Shown here: in pieces, positions 7,571 to 16,099 of the stretch | Layout of the letters: every line of letters starts with the position of its first letter | Numbering within the stretch: the first letter of the stretch is position 1 | Source of the DNA: DATBHZ01 sp036557185 | GTDB lineage: Bacteria > Actinomycetota > Acidimicrobiia > IMCC26256 > JAENVU01 | Assembly: GCA_036557185.1 (NCBI GenBank) | Contig: DATBHZ010000037.1 | Location: 1-48,223 of the forward strand | DNA length: 48,223 bases | Direction: 5' to 3' | Position numbers and translations under genes: made by a program | Notes under the pieces: model-generated | The model's database searches: none | The model's input: the letters and a program-made list of their open reading frames with translations, nothing else | Told to the model about the DNA's origin: nothing

Positions 7571-8344
7571 TCAGCCGTCAACGCGGGCTCGGAGCCAGAA
7601 GCGCTCCGACACGACACGAATGGGACCGCCACCATGCAAGCGGAGGAGAGCTTCCCGATGGCGCTCGACCGAGAAGTCGGAGACGGCCCAAGGCACATTG
7701 GTGAGGTACCAGGCGAGCGCGCCAATGTCGGCAAACACCGTCGTCGCGGGACCGACTTCCGACTGTTCGACACGAAGGCCGGCGCGCTCCAGCTGCTCCG
7801 CGGCGAGCTCGATGTGGAAGTCCGAGTCGGACGGCGGGTCGAGCCCCAAGAGCTCGTGAAAGTCGCCAGCTCCGGAGCCGGCTTGCTGCGTGATGAACAC
7901 GCCCGAGTCGCGCAGCACTCTACGAACCTCGAGCGCCACGAACGACTCGTGACGATTCACCACCAGATCGAATGCACCCCGGCGGAAAGCAAGCCGGCCA
8001 CGCGGCTCATGCAGCGACTGTTCCGCGTTATCCCTAGCGCCCTCGTCATGCACGAGCGCGACACCGAGACCTCTCAGTCGGGCCGCGGCAACCGGAACGT
8101 TGGGAGACCAGCTCTCGGTCGCGACCGTCAGACGAGCGTGCTCTCTCATGCTCAGCCATTCGCCTCCACCCGTCCCCATGTCGAGCATGGATCGCGCACG
8201 CGCCGCCTCGCCGTCCACGAGCTCTTCGAACCGCCAGGGTGGCGGATCGAGCACGATGCGGTCGCCGAGAGCAGAGAAGTCCCAGCCGCGGAAGGGCGCC
8301 TCGAGCGCGTGGTCGACCAGCTCGTCAGCGGACAGCCGCGTCAC
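7571..8344 (-). CDS. Class I SAM-dependent methyltransferase
   Basis: A 257-residue protein with the Rossmann-fold motif I LDMGTGGGEWL (about residues 45-55), motif II acid in VATES, and an FDLVVNRHESF segment at motif IV. The substrate is unknown. The GTG start at 8344 overlaps the TGA of the upstream methyltransferase gene as GTGA, so the two are translationally coupled. The open frame runs much further upstream (to 9148), but that part lies opposite the codons of the better-supported neighbour and is low-complexity Arg/Gly, so the short start is preferred. Similar proteins are often annotated only as methyltransferase-domain proteins. Confidence 0.82.
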   Translation of the reverse strand: MTRLSADELVDHALEAPFRGWDFSALGDRIVLDPPPWRFEELVDGEAARARSMLDMGTGGGEWLSMREHARLTVATESWSPNVPVAAARLRGLGVALVHDEGARDNAEQSLHEPRGRLAFRRGAFDLVVNRHESFVALEVRRVLRDSGVFITQQAGSGAGDFHELLGLDPPSDSDFHIELAAEQLERAGLRVEQSEVGPATTVFADIGALAWYLTNVPWAVSDFSVERHREALLRLHGGGPIRVVSERFWLRARVDG

Positions 8345-9141
8345 GCCCGGGCGTCGACCGGCCGTTGGTACACGGAGACGTGCTGCATCGAGCGGCTCGT
8401 GAAGGGCTCGCGGTTCCAGCCTCCCCATCGCTCGACGAGCTCCAGGCCCGCGAGGCGAGCCATGAGGTCGATCTCGGCGGGCCAGCAGTAGCGCAGCGCC
8501 ACCGGCCGCATGGTCATCTCGCCCGCGCGGAACAGGAGCACCTGTGTGCAGACGACCTGACCGACCGGGTCGTGCACCGAGACATGGAGCCGGAGACGCG
8601 AGTCGTCGACGCGCTCGGCGCGCACGGTCTGGTTCCCGTCGCGGAAGCGCGCCAGGTCGGGTACGAAGCACTCGAGCAGGAACCGCCCGCCCGGCTCGAG
8701 CACCGAGGCGACGTTGCGGAAGCACTCGATCTGACGGTCCTGCGTCAACAGCGCGAAGAACGTGTTGAACACGACGAACACGAGACGGTACGGACCGCCG
8801 CCCGGCACCGCCATGTCGGCGATCTCCACCGCGATCCCGTCCCCACCCTGCTTGGTTCGCAGACGCCCCACCATGGCCTCCGACGCGTCGACCCCGCGGA
8901 TGTCGACCCCTCGTGCGGAAAGAGGCAGAGCGACTCTGCCGGTGCCGATCCCGAGCTCGAGGACCGCACCCCCGCCCGCGAGCTCGGCGAGCAGCGCCAC
9001 GGGGCCTGCGGGATCCATGAACGCGTGCTCGTCGTCGTACACGTCCGCCCAGGCCTCGCCGTAGGCGTCTGCGCGCTCGCGAACCACCACGTCCGCCAGT
9101 GAACCAGCTGCCGGCCCCGTCGCCCGGCGATTTTCGTTCAT
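8341..9141 (-). CDS. Class I SAM-dependent methyltransferase
   Basis: A 266-residue enzyme with a clear SAM-binding motif I, AVLELGIGTGRVALPL (about residues 59-74), an acidic motif II in GVDASEAM, and a VLEPGGRFLLE segment (motif V/VI). The sequence between has DAYGEAWADVYDDEH, typical of methyltransferases acting on small molecules. The start is ATG at 9141; a longer frame to 9240 adds 33 unlikely residues. It is the first gene of a two-gene unit with another methyltransferase of different sequence. The substrate cannot be read from the sequence. Confidence 0.85.
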   Translation of the reverse strand: MNENRRATGPAAGSLADVVVRERADAYGEAWADVYDDEHAFMDPAGPVALLAELAGGGAVLELGIGTGRVALPLSARGVDIRGVDASEAMVGRLRTKQGGDGIAVEIADMAVPGGGPYRLVFVVFNTFFALLTQDRQIECFRNVASVLEPGGRFLLECFVPDLARFRDGNQTVRAERVDDSRLRLHVSVHDPVGQVVCTQVLLFRAGEMTMRPVALRYCWPAEIDLMARLAGLELVERWGGWNREPFTSRSMQHVSVYQRPVDARA

Positions 9142-9219
9142 GGGGCAAACGCCCGACGACCGGGCTCCACCCGGTTCGTATGGTCGAAGCGTCCGGTGCT
9201 CAGGAAGAGGGAGCGACAG

Positions 9220-9666
9220 ATGATGAGGGAGTCCGCACACACGATCGCCGAGGCGCCCGCTGCAGCGGTCTTCGCACAGGTCACCGACATCAGCCGGCTT
9301 CCCGAGTGGAACCGTGCGATCCCCGAAGTGACCGAGCAGCCGCCGTCACTCGCAGTGGGCGCGGTCTGGAAGGTGCGCATCCACACGATGGGCACCACAT
9401 GGATCAGCAAATCGACGCTGGTGGAGCTCGACGAGACGAACGGTCGGTTCCGCTACCGCACGGAGCCGGACGACGGCAACCCTTCGTACGCGGATTGGGA
9501 ATGGCGAGTGACGCCGCTGCCGACCGGCTCGGAGGTGTCCGTCACTGTCGACATCCATCCGCAGACCTTCTGGCGGAAGTACCTGCTTGTACAGATACGC
9601 CGCCCGGTGCTGCGCAAGGAGATGCAGACCTCGGTCGAAGCGCTCGCGGGCTCGGTGCGCGTCTGA
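9220..9666 (+). CDS. SRPBCC (START-like) family protein
   Basis: A 148-residue protein of the SRPBCC/polyketide cyclase-like superfamily, which folds into a deep hydrophobic ligand pocket. The N-terminal strand and helix ESAHTIAEAPAAAVFAQVTD followed by SRLPEWNRAIPEV is the usual opening. The C-terminal long helix (about 115-148) closes the pocket. Such proteins bind lipids, polyketides or other small hydrophobic molecules; no catalytic residue can be assigned. The ATG at 9220 has GGGAG 6 nt upstream. The gene is divergent from the methyltransferase pair, with about 78 bp between starts for two promoters. Confidence 0.85.
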   Translation: MMRESAHTIAEAPAAAVFAQVTDISRLPEWNRAIPEVTEQPPSLAVGAVWKVRIHTMGTTWISKSTLVELDETNGRFRYRTEPDDGNPSYADWEWRVTPLPTGSEVSVTVDIHPQTFWRKYLLVQIRRPVLRKEMQTSVEALAGSVRV

Positions 9667-9686
9667 CCGGACCGCGGACGGCTCCC

Positions 9687-11774
9687 CTAGACGTGGAGCT
9701 GGACCCGCATCAGCTGCTCGAAGCGCGCGGTGAGCCTGAGCGCACCGGGGACGCTGAGGTGGTCCTGATCGCGGTACCACCAGAAGTTCCCTTGGTTGGT
9801 GCTGCACGTCGCGCGACACATCGTGTCCGCGAAGTCGACGCCTACCGTGCCGCGCGCGGAGCCCACGGCGGACTCCTCGGCCGAGAGCGCCGCATGTCGA
9901 TATGCGTCGACGGACGCGCGGGTCAAGGACGCGCCGCACGTGGCGGGCGCGAGGTACACGCGTAGCGCGGCGCAATCGGGCTTCCAGTCCGGGAACTGCG
10001 GGATCGTCTCGACGAGGACCCCCGGTACGTGAGCGGCCGCGAGCCGTCGAATCACGCGCAGTTCACCCGTGTGCCACAGCGAAGCCTTGGCAGCGATGGA
10101 CCTCGCGACCTGCCCGTTCACCGGATCCTTGAAAGGCATGGAGCCGTTGTTCATCAGCTCGGGCGTGCTCGATGCCATCACGACCAGCGCGGGGTGGCTG
10201 CTCGCGATCACGTCCAAGGATGTCTCGACCGCGCGCAGGCAGGGCTTGTCCCAGTGCTTCTTGTAGACGAGGGTCTCGACGAACGGGCATCCGTGGAAGG
10301 TCGAGACCGTCGTGTCGTACCCGAGCTGCTTCGAGGCCCGGATCACGGGCTCCGCGAACTGCCCTGCATTCGAGTCACCGACGAGCACGACCGTCCCCCG
10401 CGCGTGCGGCACGGTCCATGTGCAGTCCGGGTTCGGGAACCCGAGCAGCTGACGGCTGATGCAGCCGTGCGTCTCGTCGACGTGGTTGCCCGCCCGAGCG
10501 TCGAGGCGTGCGCTCGCCGCCGCGGACTGGATCGGCAGCGGGAAGCGGTTGAGGAACATGCACGCCATGATCGGCACGAGGATGCACACCAGCGCGACTC
10601 CGGCTGCACGCAGACCGACGATCTTCGTGTTCAGGCGGATCGGGTTCTCGAAGAGCCGGTACGCGAGCGAGGCGGGCATGTACGACACGACCGCCGCGAG
10701 CACGAGCATCGTGTCGTTGCCCGGCCACAGCGCGGCGGCGAACACGATGAGCGGCCAGTGCCAGAGGTACCAGCTGTACGACAAGTCGCCGACCCGCGTC
10801 GCCGGCGCGGTGCTCAACGCGCCGCTCACTCCTCGATCGGTCGCGGTTCCGGCGGCGAGCAACAGGCACGTACCGACGACGGGAAGGAGCGCGGCGGTGC
10901 CGGGGAACGGCGTCGCGCCTGTGAACGTGAACGCCGCGTAGAGCACGAGCGCGAGCCCGACGACGCCCACGGCGATCGCAAAGGTTCGCGGCATCCGCGC
11001 AAGACGTCGAGCGGCAAAGACGAGCAATGCCCCGGCAAGGAACTCCCATGCGCGCGCCGGTGCCATGTAGAACGCGAAGCGGTCGTTGAGGTGCGGTCCG
11101 GCGATCCCGTTGCCGTCGACGGCGACCCAGTTGAGAGCGAACGACGCGAGGGCTGCCAGCGCGAGCACACCGAATGTGATGCGCGTCCGGCGAGTCGACA
11201 TCGGGGCGAGATACCGCGCAAAGGCCCATGCGCACAGCAGGAGGAGCGGGAACACGAGATAGAACTGCTCTTCCACCGAGAGTGACCAGGTGTGGAGGAG
11301 CGGGTTCGCTCCGTCGGCAACACCGAAATAGCCCCGTGGTGTCGTATAAAGGAAGATGTTGGCGACGAAGAGCGATGCGGACATGCCGGTGCGCGCCGTG
11401 ATGTGCTTGGGCGACAGCGGGCTCACGAAGAAGAACGACGTCCCCGCGACGAACACGATCAACAGCGCGAGCGCCGGCAGGATGCGCCGGACGCGGCGCG
11501 CGTAGAACGTCGCGAAGCTCATGCGGCCGTTGTCCGACAGATGGCGGAGCAGCATCATCGTGATCACGAAACCCGAGATCACGAAGAAGACGTCGACGCC
11601 GACGAAACCGCCCGACACCGGAAGGCCCGCGTGGAACGCGACGACGAGCACCACCGCCAGCGCGCGCAACCCTTGAATGTCCTTGCGCCGACCCGGCGCG
11701 ACGACGGGCTGCGAGCGGACCGCAGTCGACTCGCGCGCCGTCGCGCCGGCAGCGCGCTCAGTAACCGCAGCCAT
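9687..11774 (-). CDS. Acyltransferase-3 / SGNH fusion (OafA-like)
   Basis: A 695-residue membrane enzyme. Residues from about 30 to 375 form the acyltransferase-3 domain, opening with DIQGLRALAVVLVVAFHAGL and continuing with GFVGVDVFFVISGFVIT and about ten membrane helices. The C-terminal part (about 450-695) is an SGNH hydrolase-like domain with VLVGDSNAGQF (nucleophile Ser) and a DQDHLS segment carrying the Asp/His pair. OafA-type proteins O-acetylate lipopolysaccharide, peptidoglycan or secreted glycans. I chose the ATG at 11774, which follows GGGGGG; an upstream TTG at 11828 is less likely. The substrate here is unknown. Confidence 0.93.
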   Translation of the reverse strand: MAAVTERAAGATARESTAVRSQPVVAPGRRKDIQGLRALAVVLVVAFHAGLPVSGGFVGVDVFFVISGFVITMMLLRHLSDNGRMSFATFYARRVRRILPALALLIVFVAGTSFFFVSPLSPKHITARTGMSASLFVANIFLYTTPRGYFGVADGANPLLHTWSLSVEEQFYLVFPLLLLCAWAFARYLAPMSTRRTRITFGVLALAALASFALNWVAVDGNGIAGPHLNDRFAFYMAPARAWEFLAGALLVFAARRLARMPRTFAIAVGVVGLALVLYAAFTFTGATPFPGTAALLPVVGTCLLLAAGTATDRGVSGALSTAPATRVGDLSYSWYLWHWPLIVFAAALWPGNDTMLVLAAVVSYMPASLAYRLFENPIRLNTKIVGLRAAGVALVCILVPIMACMFLNRFPLPIQSAAASARLDARAGNHVDETHGCISRQLLGFPNPDCTWTVPHARGTVVLVGDSNAGQFAEPVIRASKQLGYDTTVSTFHGCPFVETLVYKKHWDKPCLRAVETSLDVIASSHPALVVMASSTPELMNNGSMPFKDPVNGQVARSIAAKASLWHTGELRVIRRLAAAHVPGVLVETIPQFPDWKPDCAALRVYLAPATCGASLTRASVDAYRHAALSAEESAVGSARGTVGVDFADTMCRATCSTNQGNFWWYRDQDHLSVPGALRLTARFEQLMRVQLHV

Positions 11775-11833
11775 CCACCGGCCCCCCAGCCGAGGCCGGA
11801 CAATACCGTCGGTCCCGGGGCGGTGCAAGAGCC

Positions 11834-11881
11834 GTTACGGGCAAGGGCAGTTACGGGCAAGACCAGTTACGGGCAAGAGGC
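11834..11881. repeat. Three tandem 16-bp repeats (iteron-like)
   Basis: GTTACGGGCAAG occurs three times, at 11834, 11850 and 11866, with an exact 16-bp period; the last 4 bases of each unit vary. The array sits between the divergent acyltransferase and aquaporin genes, 60 bp upstream of one start and 70 bp upstream of the other. Regular repeats in a divergent promoter suggest cooperative regulator binding sites; replication slippage is the alternative. Confidence 0.85.
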
Positions 11882-11950
11882 CTTACCACTCCGTGGAAGC
11901 AGCGGTCCGGGCGGCGGAAGGCGTTGCGGCCGAGATCATTGGGGGGCCAC

Positions 11951-12766
11951 GTGACCCAGGAGGAACGCGCCAGGAGCGGTGTCGCCGGCTGGGTCGACGA
12001 GAACTTGTTGGGCCCGATCGAGGACTTCCACGACCCGCGTCAAGAGTGGCGCCGGCTGTTCGCCGAGTTGCTGGGCACGTTCTTCCTCGTGCTCGTCGCG
12101 GCCGGCGCAACGATGATGGACCACGCCTTTCCGAACACGATCAGCAGGTCGGCAGCCGTGGTCGCCCCGGGCGTGATGGTGATGGCCATCATCCTGTTCA
12201 TGGGCAAGCTGTCGGGAGCGCATCTCAATCCCGCGGTGAGTCTCGGGTTCGCGCTACGCGGCGACTTCCCCTGGCGGCGAGTCCCCGGGTACGTAATCGC
12301 GCAGCTCGCGGGCGCGACCCTCGCTGCGCTGTTCCTCCAAGCCGTCGTCAACGTCTCGGCGGTCTACGGAGCCAACTACCCGGCCGCCGGATACTCGTCG
12401 TGGGCAGCGTTGTGGATGGAGCTGATCCTCACGCTCGGTCTCGTCTCCGTGATCCTCGGCACGGCGTCGGGCGCCCAGAACATCGGCCTCTTCGGTGCCT
12501 TCGGCGTCGGTGGCTACATAGCGCTCGCCGGGCTGTGGGGGAGCCCGATCTCGGGTGCTTCCATGAACCCGGCTCGCACGTTCGGACCCGACCTCGTCGG
12601 CGCCAACTTCACGGCCTACTGGGTGTACGTCGCAGGGCCGATCGCCGGTGCGATCCTGGCCGTTGCCATCGCGTTCGTGCTCCGGGGTCGCGCTGGCGGG
12701 CGGGCCGGCTCGACGGCGGCGCAAGGCGAGCTGTACACGGTGGTTGCCAGACCGGAGCAGGACTGA
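11951..12766 (+). CDS. Aquaporin / glycerol facilitator (MIP family)
   Basis: A 271-residue channel with both NPA boxes: HLNPAVSL (Asn at residue 93) and SMNPARTF (Asn at 206), each in the half-helix typical of MIP proteins. Six membrane helices are visible. The first is preceded by a soluble stretch of about 33 residues with an EWRRLFAELLGTFFL entry. The Arg after the second NPA is the conserved selectivity-filter Arg. Water versus glycerol selectivity cannot be decided here. The GTG at 11951 is preceded by GGGGGG at 4 nt. It converges with the CoA-transferase gene, and its stop lies 3 bp from that gene's stop. Confidence 0.93.
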   Translation: MTQEERARSGVAGWVDENLLGPIEDFHDPRQEWRRLFAELLGTFFLVLVAAGATMMDHAFPNTISRSAAVVAPGVMVMAIILFMGKLSGAHLNPAVSLGFALRGDFPWRRVPGYVIAQLAGATLAALFLQAVVNVSAVYGANYPAAGYSSWAALWMELILTLGLVSVILGTASGAQNIGLFGAFGVGGYIALAGLWGSPISGASMNPARTFGPDLVGANFTAYWVYVAGPIAGAILAVAIAFVLRGRAGGRAGSTAAQGELYTVVARPEQD

Positions 12767-12769
12767 CCG

Positions 12770-13843
12770 TCAGCGCGGCGTGAAGCCTTCAGGGTGCTCG
12801 CCCACTGCGGGGATCTTCGCTGGGGCATCGAAGTCGCCCCCGAACACAGCAGGCACCCGCGGCACGACTCCCGCGGACGTCGGGACCTGGAGCCCCCGCG
12901 CGAGGAACTGCGGGTGGACCGCCGCGTCCGCCGGGTCGAGGACCGCCGTCGCCGGAGCCCCCTCTACGCCGAACCGCTCGAGCGCAACCGTGGCGTCGAG
13001 CTCGCTCACCGCGTCCGCGATCGCCTTGTTCACCTCACTCGCGCGGTCCAATCGCTCCGGAAACGTCATACCGAGGAGATCGTCCAGCTGCAACGCGCGG
13101 CAAACCGCGTCCCACAACCGTTGCTCCGCCAGCACGCCGATCGCGATCCAGGCGCCGTCGCGCGTCTCGAACACCCCGTACCCCGGCGACTCGCCACGGC
13201 GCTCGGCTCGCCCGGGTTCGTCGTGCACCGTGTGCGCGCGTGGACCCACCCACCATGCGACGACATCCGCCATGGCCACGTCGATCTGCTCGCCCTCTCC
13301 GGAGACGAGCTTGCGTGCCCAGGCAGCGCACACGAGCAGCGCACACACCGTGCCGCCTTCCAGGTCCGCGGCCGGGAGTCGCGGGACGCGGGGCGGGCCG
13401 TCGACCGATGACCGCTGCGCGACCGCGCCCGCCAGGGCCTGGAAGTTGACGTCGTGCCCCGGCGTGTCGCGCAGCGGCCCGTTCTGACCGAAGCCCGACA
13501 GCGAGCAGTAGATGACCGCCGGATTGCGAGCCGCGACGGACTCGTAGTCGATGCCCAGCCGCTGCGCGACGCCCGGCCGCCAGCCTTCGCACACGACGTC
13601 GGCCTCGGCCGCCAATTCGAGCGCCTGCGCGAGGCCGGGCTCACTGCGAAGATCCAGCACGATGCTGCGCTTGCCACGCGCAACCGACGCGAAGATCTCC
13701 GGGTACGAGCGCATCGGGTCGCCCCCGGGCGGCTCGACCTTGAGCACCTCGGCACCCAGGTCTGCGAGGATCTGCGTCGCGTGCGGCATCGGCCGCCACG
13801 CGGAAAGATCGAGCACCCGCATGCCGTCGAGGAACCCAACCAT
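12770..13843 (-). CDS. Family III CoA-transferase (CaiB/BaiF)
   Basis: A 357-residue enzyme of the CaiB/BaiF family, which transfers CoA between carboxylic acids or, in the racemase branch, epimerises 2-methylacyl-CoA. Landmarks are GMRVLDLSAW at the N terminus, LGAEVLKVEPPGGDPMR (29-45), and LPAADLEGG, where Asp 160 matches the catalytic aspartate. The length is slightly below the usual 380-430, closer to the alpha-methylacyl-CoA racemase group. The start is ATG at 13843. The substrate is unknown; no neighbouring gene points to a pathway. Confidence 0.9.
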   Translation of the reverse strand: MVGFLDGMRVLDLSAWRPMPHATQILADLGAEVLKVEPPGGDPMRSYPEIFASVARGKRSIVLDLRSEPGLAQALELAAEADVVCEGWRPGVAQRLGIDYESVAARNPAVIYCSLSGFGQNGPLRDTPGHDVNFQALAGAVAQRSSVDGPPRVPRLPAADLEGGTVCALLVCAAWARKLVSGEGEQIDVAMADVVAWWVGPRAHTVHDEPGRAERRGESPGYGVFETRDGAWIAIGVLAEQRLWDAVCRALQLDDLLGMTFPERLDRASEVNKAIADAVSELDATVALERFGVEGAPATAVLDPADAAVHPQFLARGLQVPTSAGVVPRVPAVFGGDFDAPAKIPAVGEHPEGFTPR

Positions 13844-13900
13844 GTGCCCGGTCTTAGACCACGCCTTCGCGCAGGCGCAATCAGAGGGTCCGCGCGGGCG

Positions 13901-14746
13901 TCACTCTCCGGGGACGAGGTAGTCCTGCAGCGAGGCGACGGTGAAGCCCTGTGCACGGCACGCGGCGAGCACCACCGTCAGGTTTTCGTAGAGGTCCTTG
14001 CGCCAGTGCAGGAGGAGGATGTCGCCAGGCTGCAAGCGGTGACCCTCCTGCATGTCGAGACGTCCGTCGTTCGTCGACCCTTTCCAGACCACCAGCGCGC
14101 GAAACCCGCACGAGGCCGCCATGGCGCGCACGCTCGAGTTGTAGTCGCCGTACGGAGGCCGGAAGAGCTGCGGTCTCCGGCCGAAGAGCTGTTGCAAGGT
14201 GTCGAGCGGCCCGCACACCTCCTTGTGCAGCCGCTCCTGATCGACGTTGCGCAAGTCCGGATGCGTGATCGTGTGGGCTTCGATCACGCCACCGATCGCC
14301 TGGAGCTCCCTCCAATAGGCGGCCCCTTCCTCCGCCTCGGCCTCGACCAGGAACGCCGTCACCGGGATGTGCGCCTGCTTGATGAGCGTCAACACGTCGG
14401 GATCGCGGACATCGCCGTCGTCGATCCCGAGGAAGATGACGCGATTCGTGGTGGGGATGCGCCCGTACACAGGTGCTTCCGAGCCACCCGTGTACGCGAC
14501 CGGTGTCGGGGGAGGTGCAGGCGGGAGCGCGGGGAACAGCGTCGTGGTCGACGTGGAGGATGCCATGGGCTCGGCGGCCCGCTTGCCGTGCTTCGTGGAG
14601 CTCTGCGAGCTTCCGCCGCTCGAGGCTCCGGCCAACAAGACGATGACGAGCACGACCACACCCAGGAGCAGGCCCGTCGCGGCGATCGCGACGCGCAGCC
14701 CGCGGCGAGCGCTCGGGTGCCGGCGCTCAGCGCGCGGGTGGGACAT
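13901..14746 (-). CDS. Membrane-anchored polysaccharide deacetylase (NodB domain)
   Basis: A 281-residue protein. An N-terminal cytoplasmic tail and one membrane helix (about 18-40) are followed by a Ser/Thr/Pro linker (41-100) and a NodB homology domain (about 103-281). Motif 1 is GIDDGD (Asp 109 and 110) rather than the usual TFDDG. Motif 2 is HTITHP (His 158 and 162, zinc ligands). Motif 3 is RPPYG (196-200). NodB enzymes de-N-acetylate chitin, peptidoglycan or other glycans outside the membrane. The Ile for Phe change in motif 1 is mild and does not remove the catalytic acid. The start is ATG at 14746, divergent from tadA. Confidence 0.9.
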   Translation of the reverse strand: MSHPRAERRHPSARRGLRVAIAATGLLLGVVVLVIVLLAGASSGGSSQSSTKHGKRAAEPMASSTSTTTLFPALPPAPPPTPVAYTGGSEAPVYGRIPTTNRVIFLGIDDGDVRDPDVLTLIKQAHIPVTAFLVEAEAEEGAAYWRELQAIGGVIEAHTITHPDLRNVDQERLHKEVCGPLDTLQQLFGRRPQLFRPPYGDYNSSVRAMAASCGFRALVVWKGSTNDGRLDMQEGHRLQPGDILLLHWRKDLYENLTVVLAACRAQGFTVASLQDYLVPGE

Positions 14747-14816
14747 GCGTTGCCTACGCTACCGACCCTGTCGCCGCCGGGCCCTGCACAGCGCGCAGAA
14801 GCATCTTTCAGGAGAA

Positions 14817-15290
14817 ATGAGACACCCTGTGGACGGAGCCGCCCTCGACGGGCTCATGGCAATCGCGCTCCGGGAGGCCGCCCTCGCCGCGGCTCATGCC
14901 GACGTGCCGATCGGGGCCGTGGTCGGGGGGCCGGACGGGAAGGTCCTGGCGCAGCGGCACAACGAACGAGAGGTCGCGCGCGACCCCACGGCGCACGCGG
15001 AGATCCTGGCGCTGCGTGACGCCGCGCAGGCGCTGGGCAGCTGGCGTCTCGAAGGGTGCGCGCTCGTCGTGACGCTCGAACCGTGCCCGATGTGTGCCGG
15101 TGCCGCGATCAACGCGCGCATCGCCACGATCGCGTTCGGTGCGTCGGACCCGAAGGCCGGCGCAACGGGCAGTCTGTACAACCTCGCGGTCGATCCGAGA
15201 CTGAACCACGAGTGCATCGTGATCGACGGGATTCGTGCCGACGAGTCCGCACGGCTGCTGCAGGAGTTCTTCGCCGAACGCAGGGGCTGA
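14817..15290 (+). CDS. tadA: tRNA adenosine(34) deaminase TadA
   Basis: TadA converts A34 of tRNA-Arg(ACG) to inosine. The 157-residue protein has the zinc deaminase motifs HAE (His 60, Glu 62) and PCPMCAG (Cys 90 and 93). The segment FGASDPKAGATGSLYNL is characteristic of TadA rather than guanine or cytosine deaminases. The ATG at 14817 follows AGGAG at short spacing. An open frame extends far upstream to 14367, but it runs opposite the deacetylase gene and lacks family similarity. A tRNA-Ser(CGA) gene lies directly downstream in the same direction. Confidence 0.94.
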   Translation: MRHPVDGAALDGLMAIALREAALAAAHADVPIGAVVGGPDGKVLAQRHNEREVARDPTAHAEILALRDAAQALGSWRLEGCALVVTLEPCPMCAGAAINARIATIAFGASDPKAGATGSLYNLAVDPRLNHECIVIDGIRADESARLLQEFFAERRG

Positions 15291-15304
15291 CGGCACCGCC
15301 GTCG

Positions 15305-15310
15305 TACACT
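15305..15310 (+). promoter_or_regulatory. -10 element of tRNA-Ser(CGA)
   Basis: TACACT, a good TANNNT match, lies 36 nt before the tRNA, the same distance as the TACGAT before tRNA-Ser(GGA). Confidence 0.4.
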
Positions 15311-15345
15311 GTCCGGCTCGGCGGCCCCCTCGGGGGTGCAGCCCC

Positions 15346-15430
15346 GGAGGGATGCGAGAGCGGCCGAATCGGATGGTCTCGAAAACCATTGTGGCGCAAG
15401 CCACCGTGGGTTCAAATCCCACTCCCTCCG
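15346..15430 (+). tRNA. tRNA-Ser, anticodon CGA
   Basis: The acceptor GGAGGGA pairs with TCCCTCC. The anticodon stem ATGGT/ACCAT carries the loop CTCGAAA, anticodon CGA, reading UCG. A long class II variable arm follows, and the T arm is GTGGG-TTCAAAT-CCCAC. The discriminator is G15430; CCA is not encoded (the DNA continues CTC). The D arm is identical to that of tRNA-Ser(GGA) at 5514. Confidence 0.96.
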
Positions 15431-15464
15431 CTCAGCTTCGCGACAAGACCCATTGCGCCGCGTG

Positions 15465-16094
15465 TCACTCGGTGAAGCGCGACACCCAACGCGACAGCGG
15501 GTCGAGCGCGTAGTACACGGCGAGCGCGCCGTGTACGGCGAGGCATGCGTACGCGTTGACCAGTCCGATGACGATCGTCCCGGCATAGATCGCGGTGCCC
15601 ATCGTGAACAGCACCGTGGCTGTGCGACGCTGCTCCTCCGGGAAGGCCTCGCCGAGCAGCCTGCGCTGGTTCGACCCGTAGAGCCACAGCGCAGCCCACG
15701 CAATCGCGTTCAGCGTGATCACGAGGCTGTAGAACACCGCGGCGACGCGCTCTCCTGCACCGCGCTGCAACGCCTCGCCGAAGATGCCCGTCGGATACGG
15801 CACGAACACGATCGTCGCGAGGAGCGCGAGGTTCAGGTACACGAGGTTGCGGTCGACGTGCTCGAAGTGACCGAAGATCGTGTGATGGTTGAGCCACATG
15901 ATCCCGATGACAGCGAAGCTCACGACGTAGGCCGCGTAGGCGGGCCATTGGTCGGTCAGCGCACGGCCGAGGTGATGGAAATCGCCGGGTGTGGGAATCG
16001 TGAGCACCAACAAGGTGATCGCGATGGCGAACACGCCGTCGCTGAACGTCTCGAGGCGCGCCTTGCCCACGGTCGCAGCGTAACGAGACGACAC
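15465..16094 (-). CDS. TMEM175-family potassium channel-like protein (DUF1211)
   Basis: A 209-residue multipass protein. Its N-terminal helix has RLETFSDGVFAIAITLLVL, the signature of the TMEM175/DUF1211 family; the FSDGVFAIAxT motif lines the pore of bacterial TMEM175 potassium channels. A second conserved segment, IMWLNHHTIFGHF (near 65-77), also fits. About six helices are predicted. Potassium conductance is known for some bacterial members and is inferred for this one. The start is GTG at 16094. It lies 5 bp downstream of the GH39-like gene on the same strand. Confidence 0.9.
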   Translation of the reverse strand: MSSRYAATVGKARLETFSDGVFAIAITLLVLTIPTPGDFHHLGRALTDQWPAYAAYVVSFAVIGIMWLNHHTIFGHFEHVDRNLVYLNLALLATIVFVPYPTGIFGEALQRGAGERVAAVFYSLVITLNAIAWAALWLYGSNQRRLLGEAFPEEQRRTATVLFTMGTAIYAGTIVIGLVNAYACLAVHGALAVYYALDPLSRWVSRFTE

Positions 16095-16099
16095 CTGGC

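Noticed and set aside
13454..15019. 521-residue plus-strand frame across the CoA-transferase and deacetylase genes
   Set aside because: It lies opposite two genes with intact catalytic motifs and extends into tadA in the wrong frame; its composition is Arg-rich low complexity.
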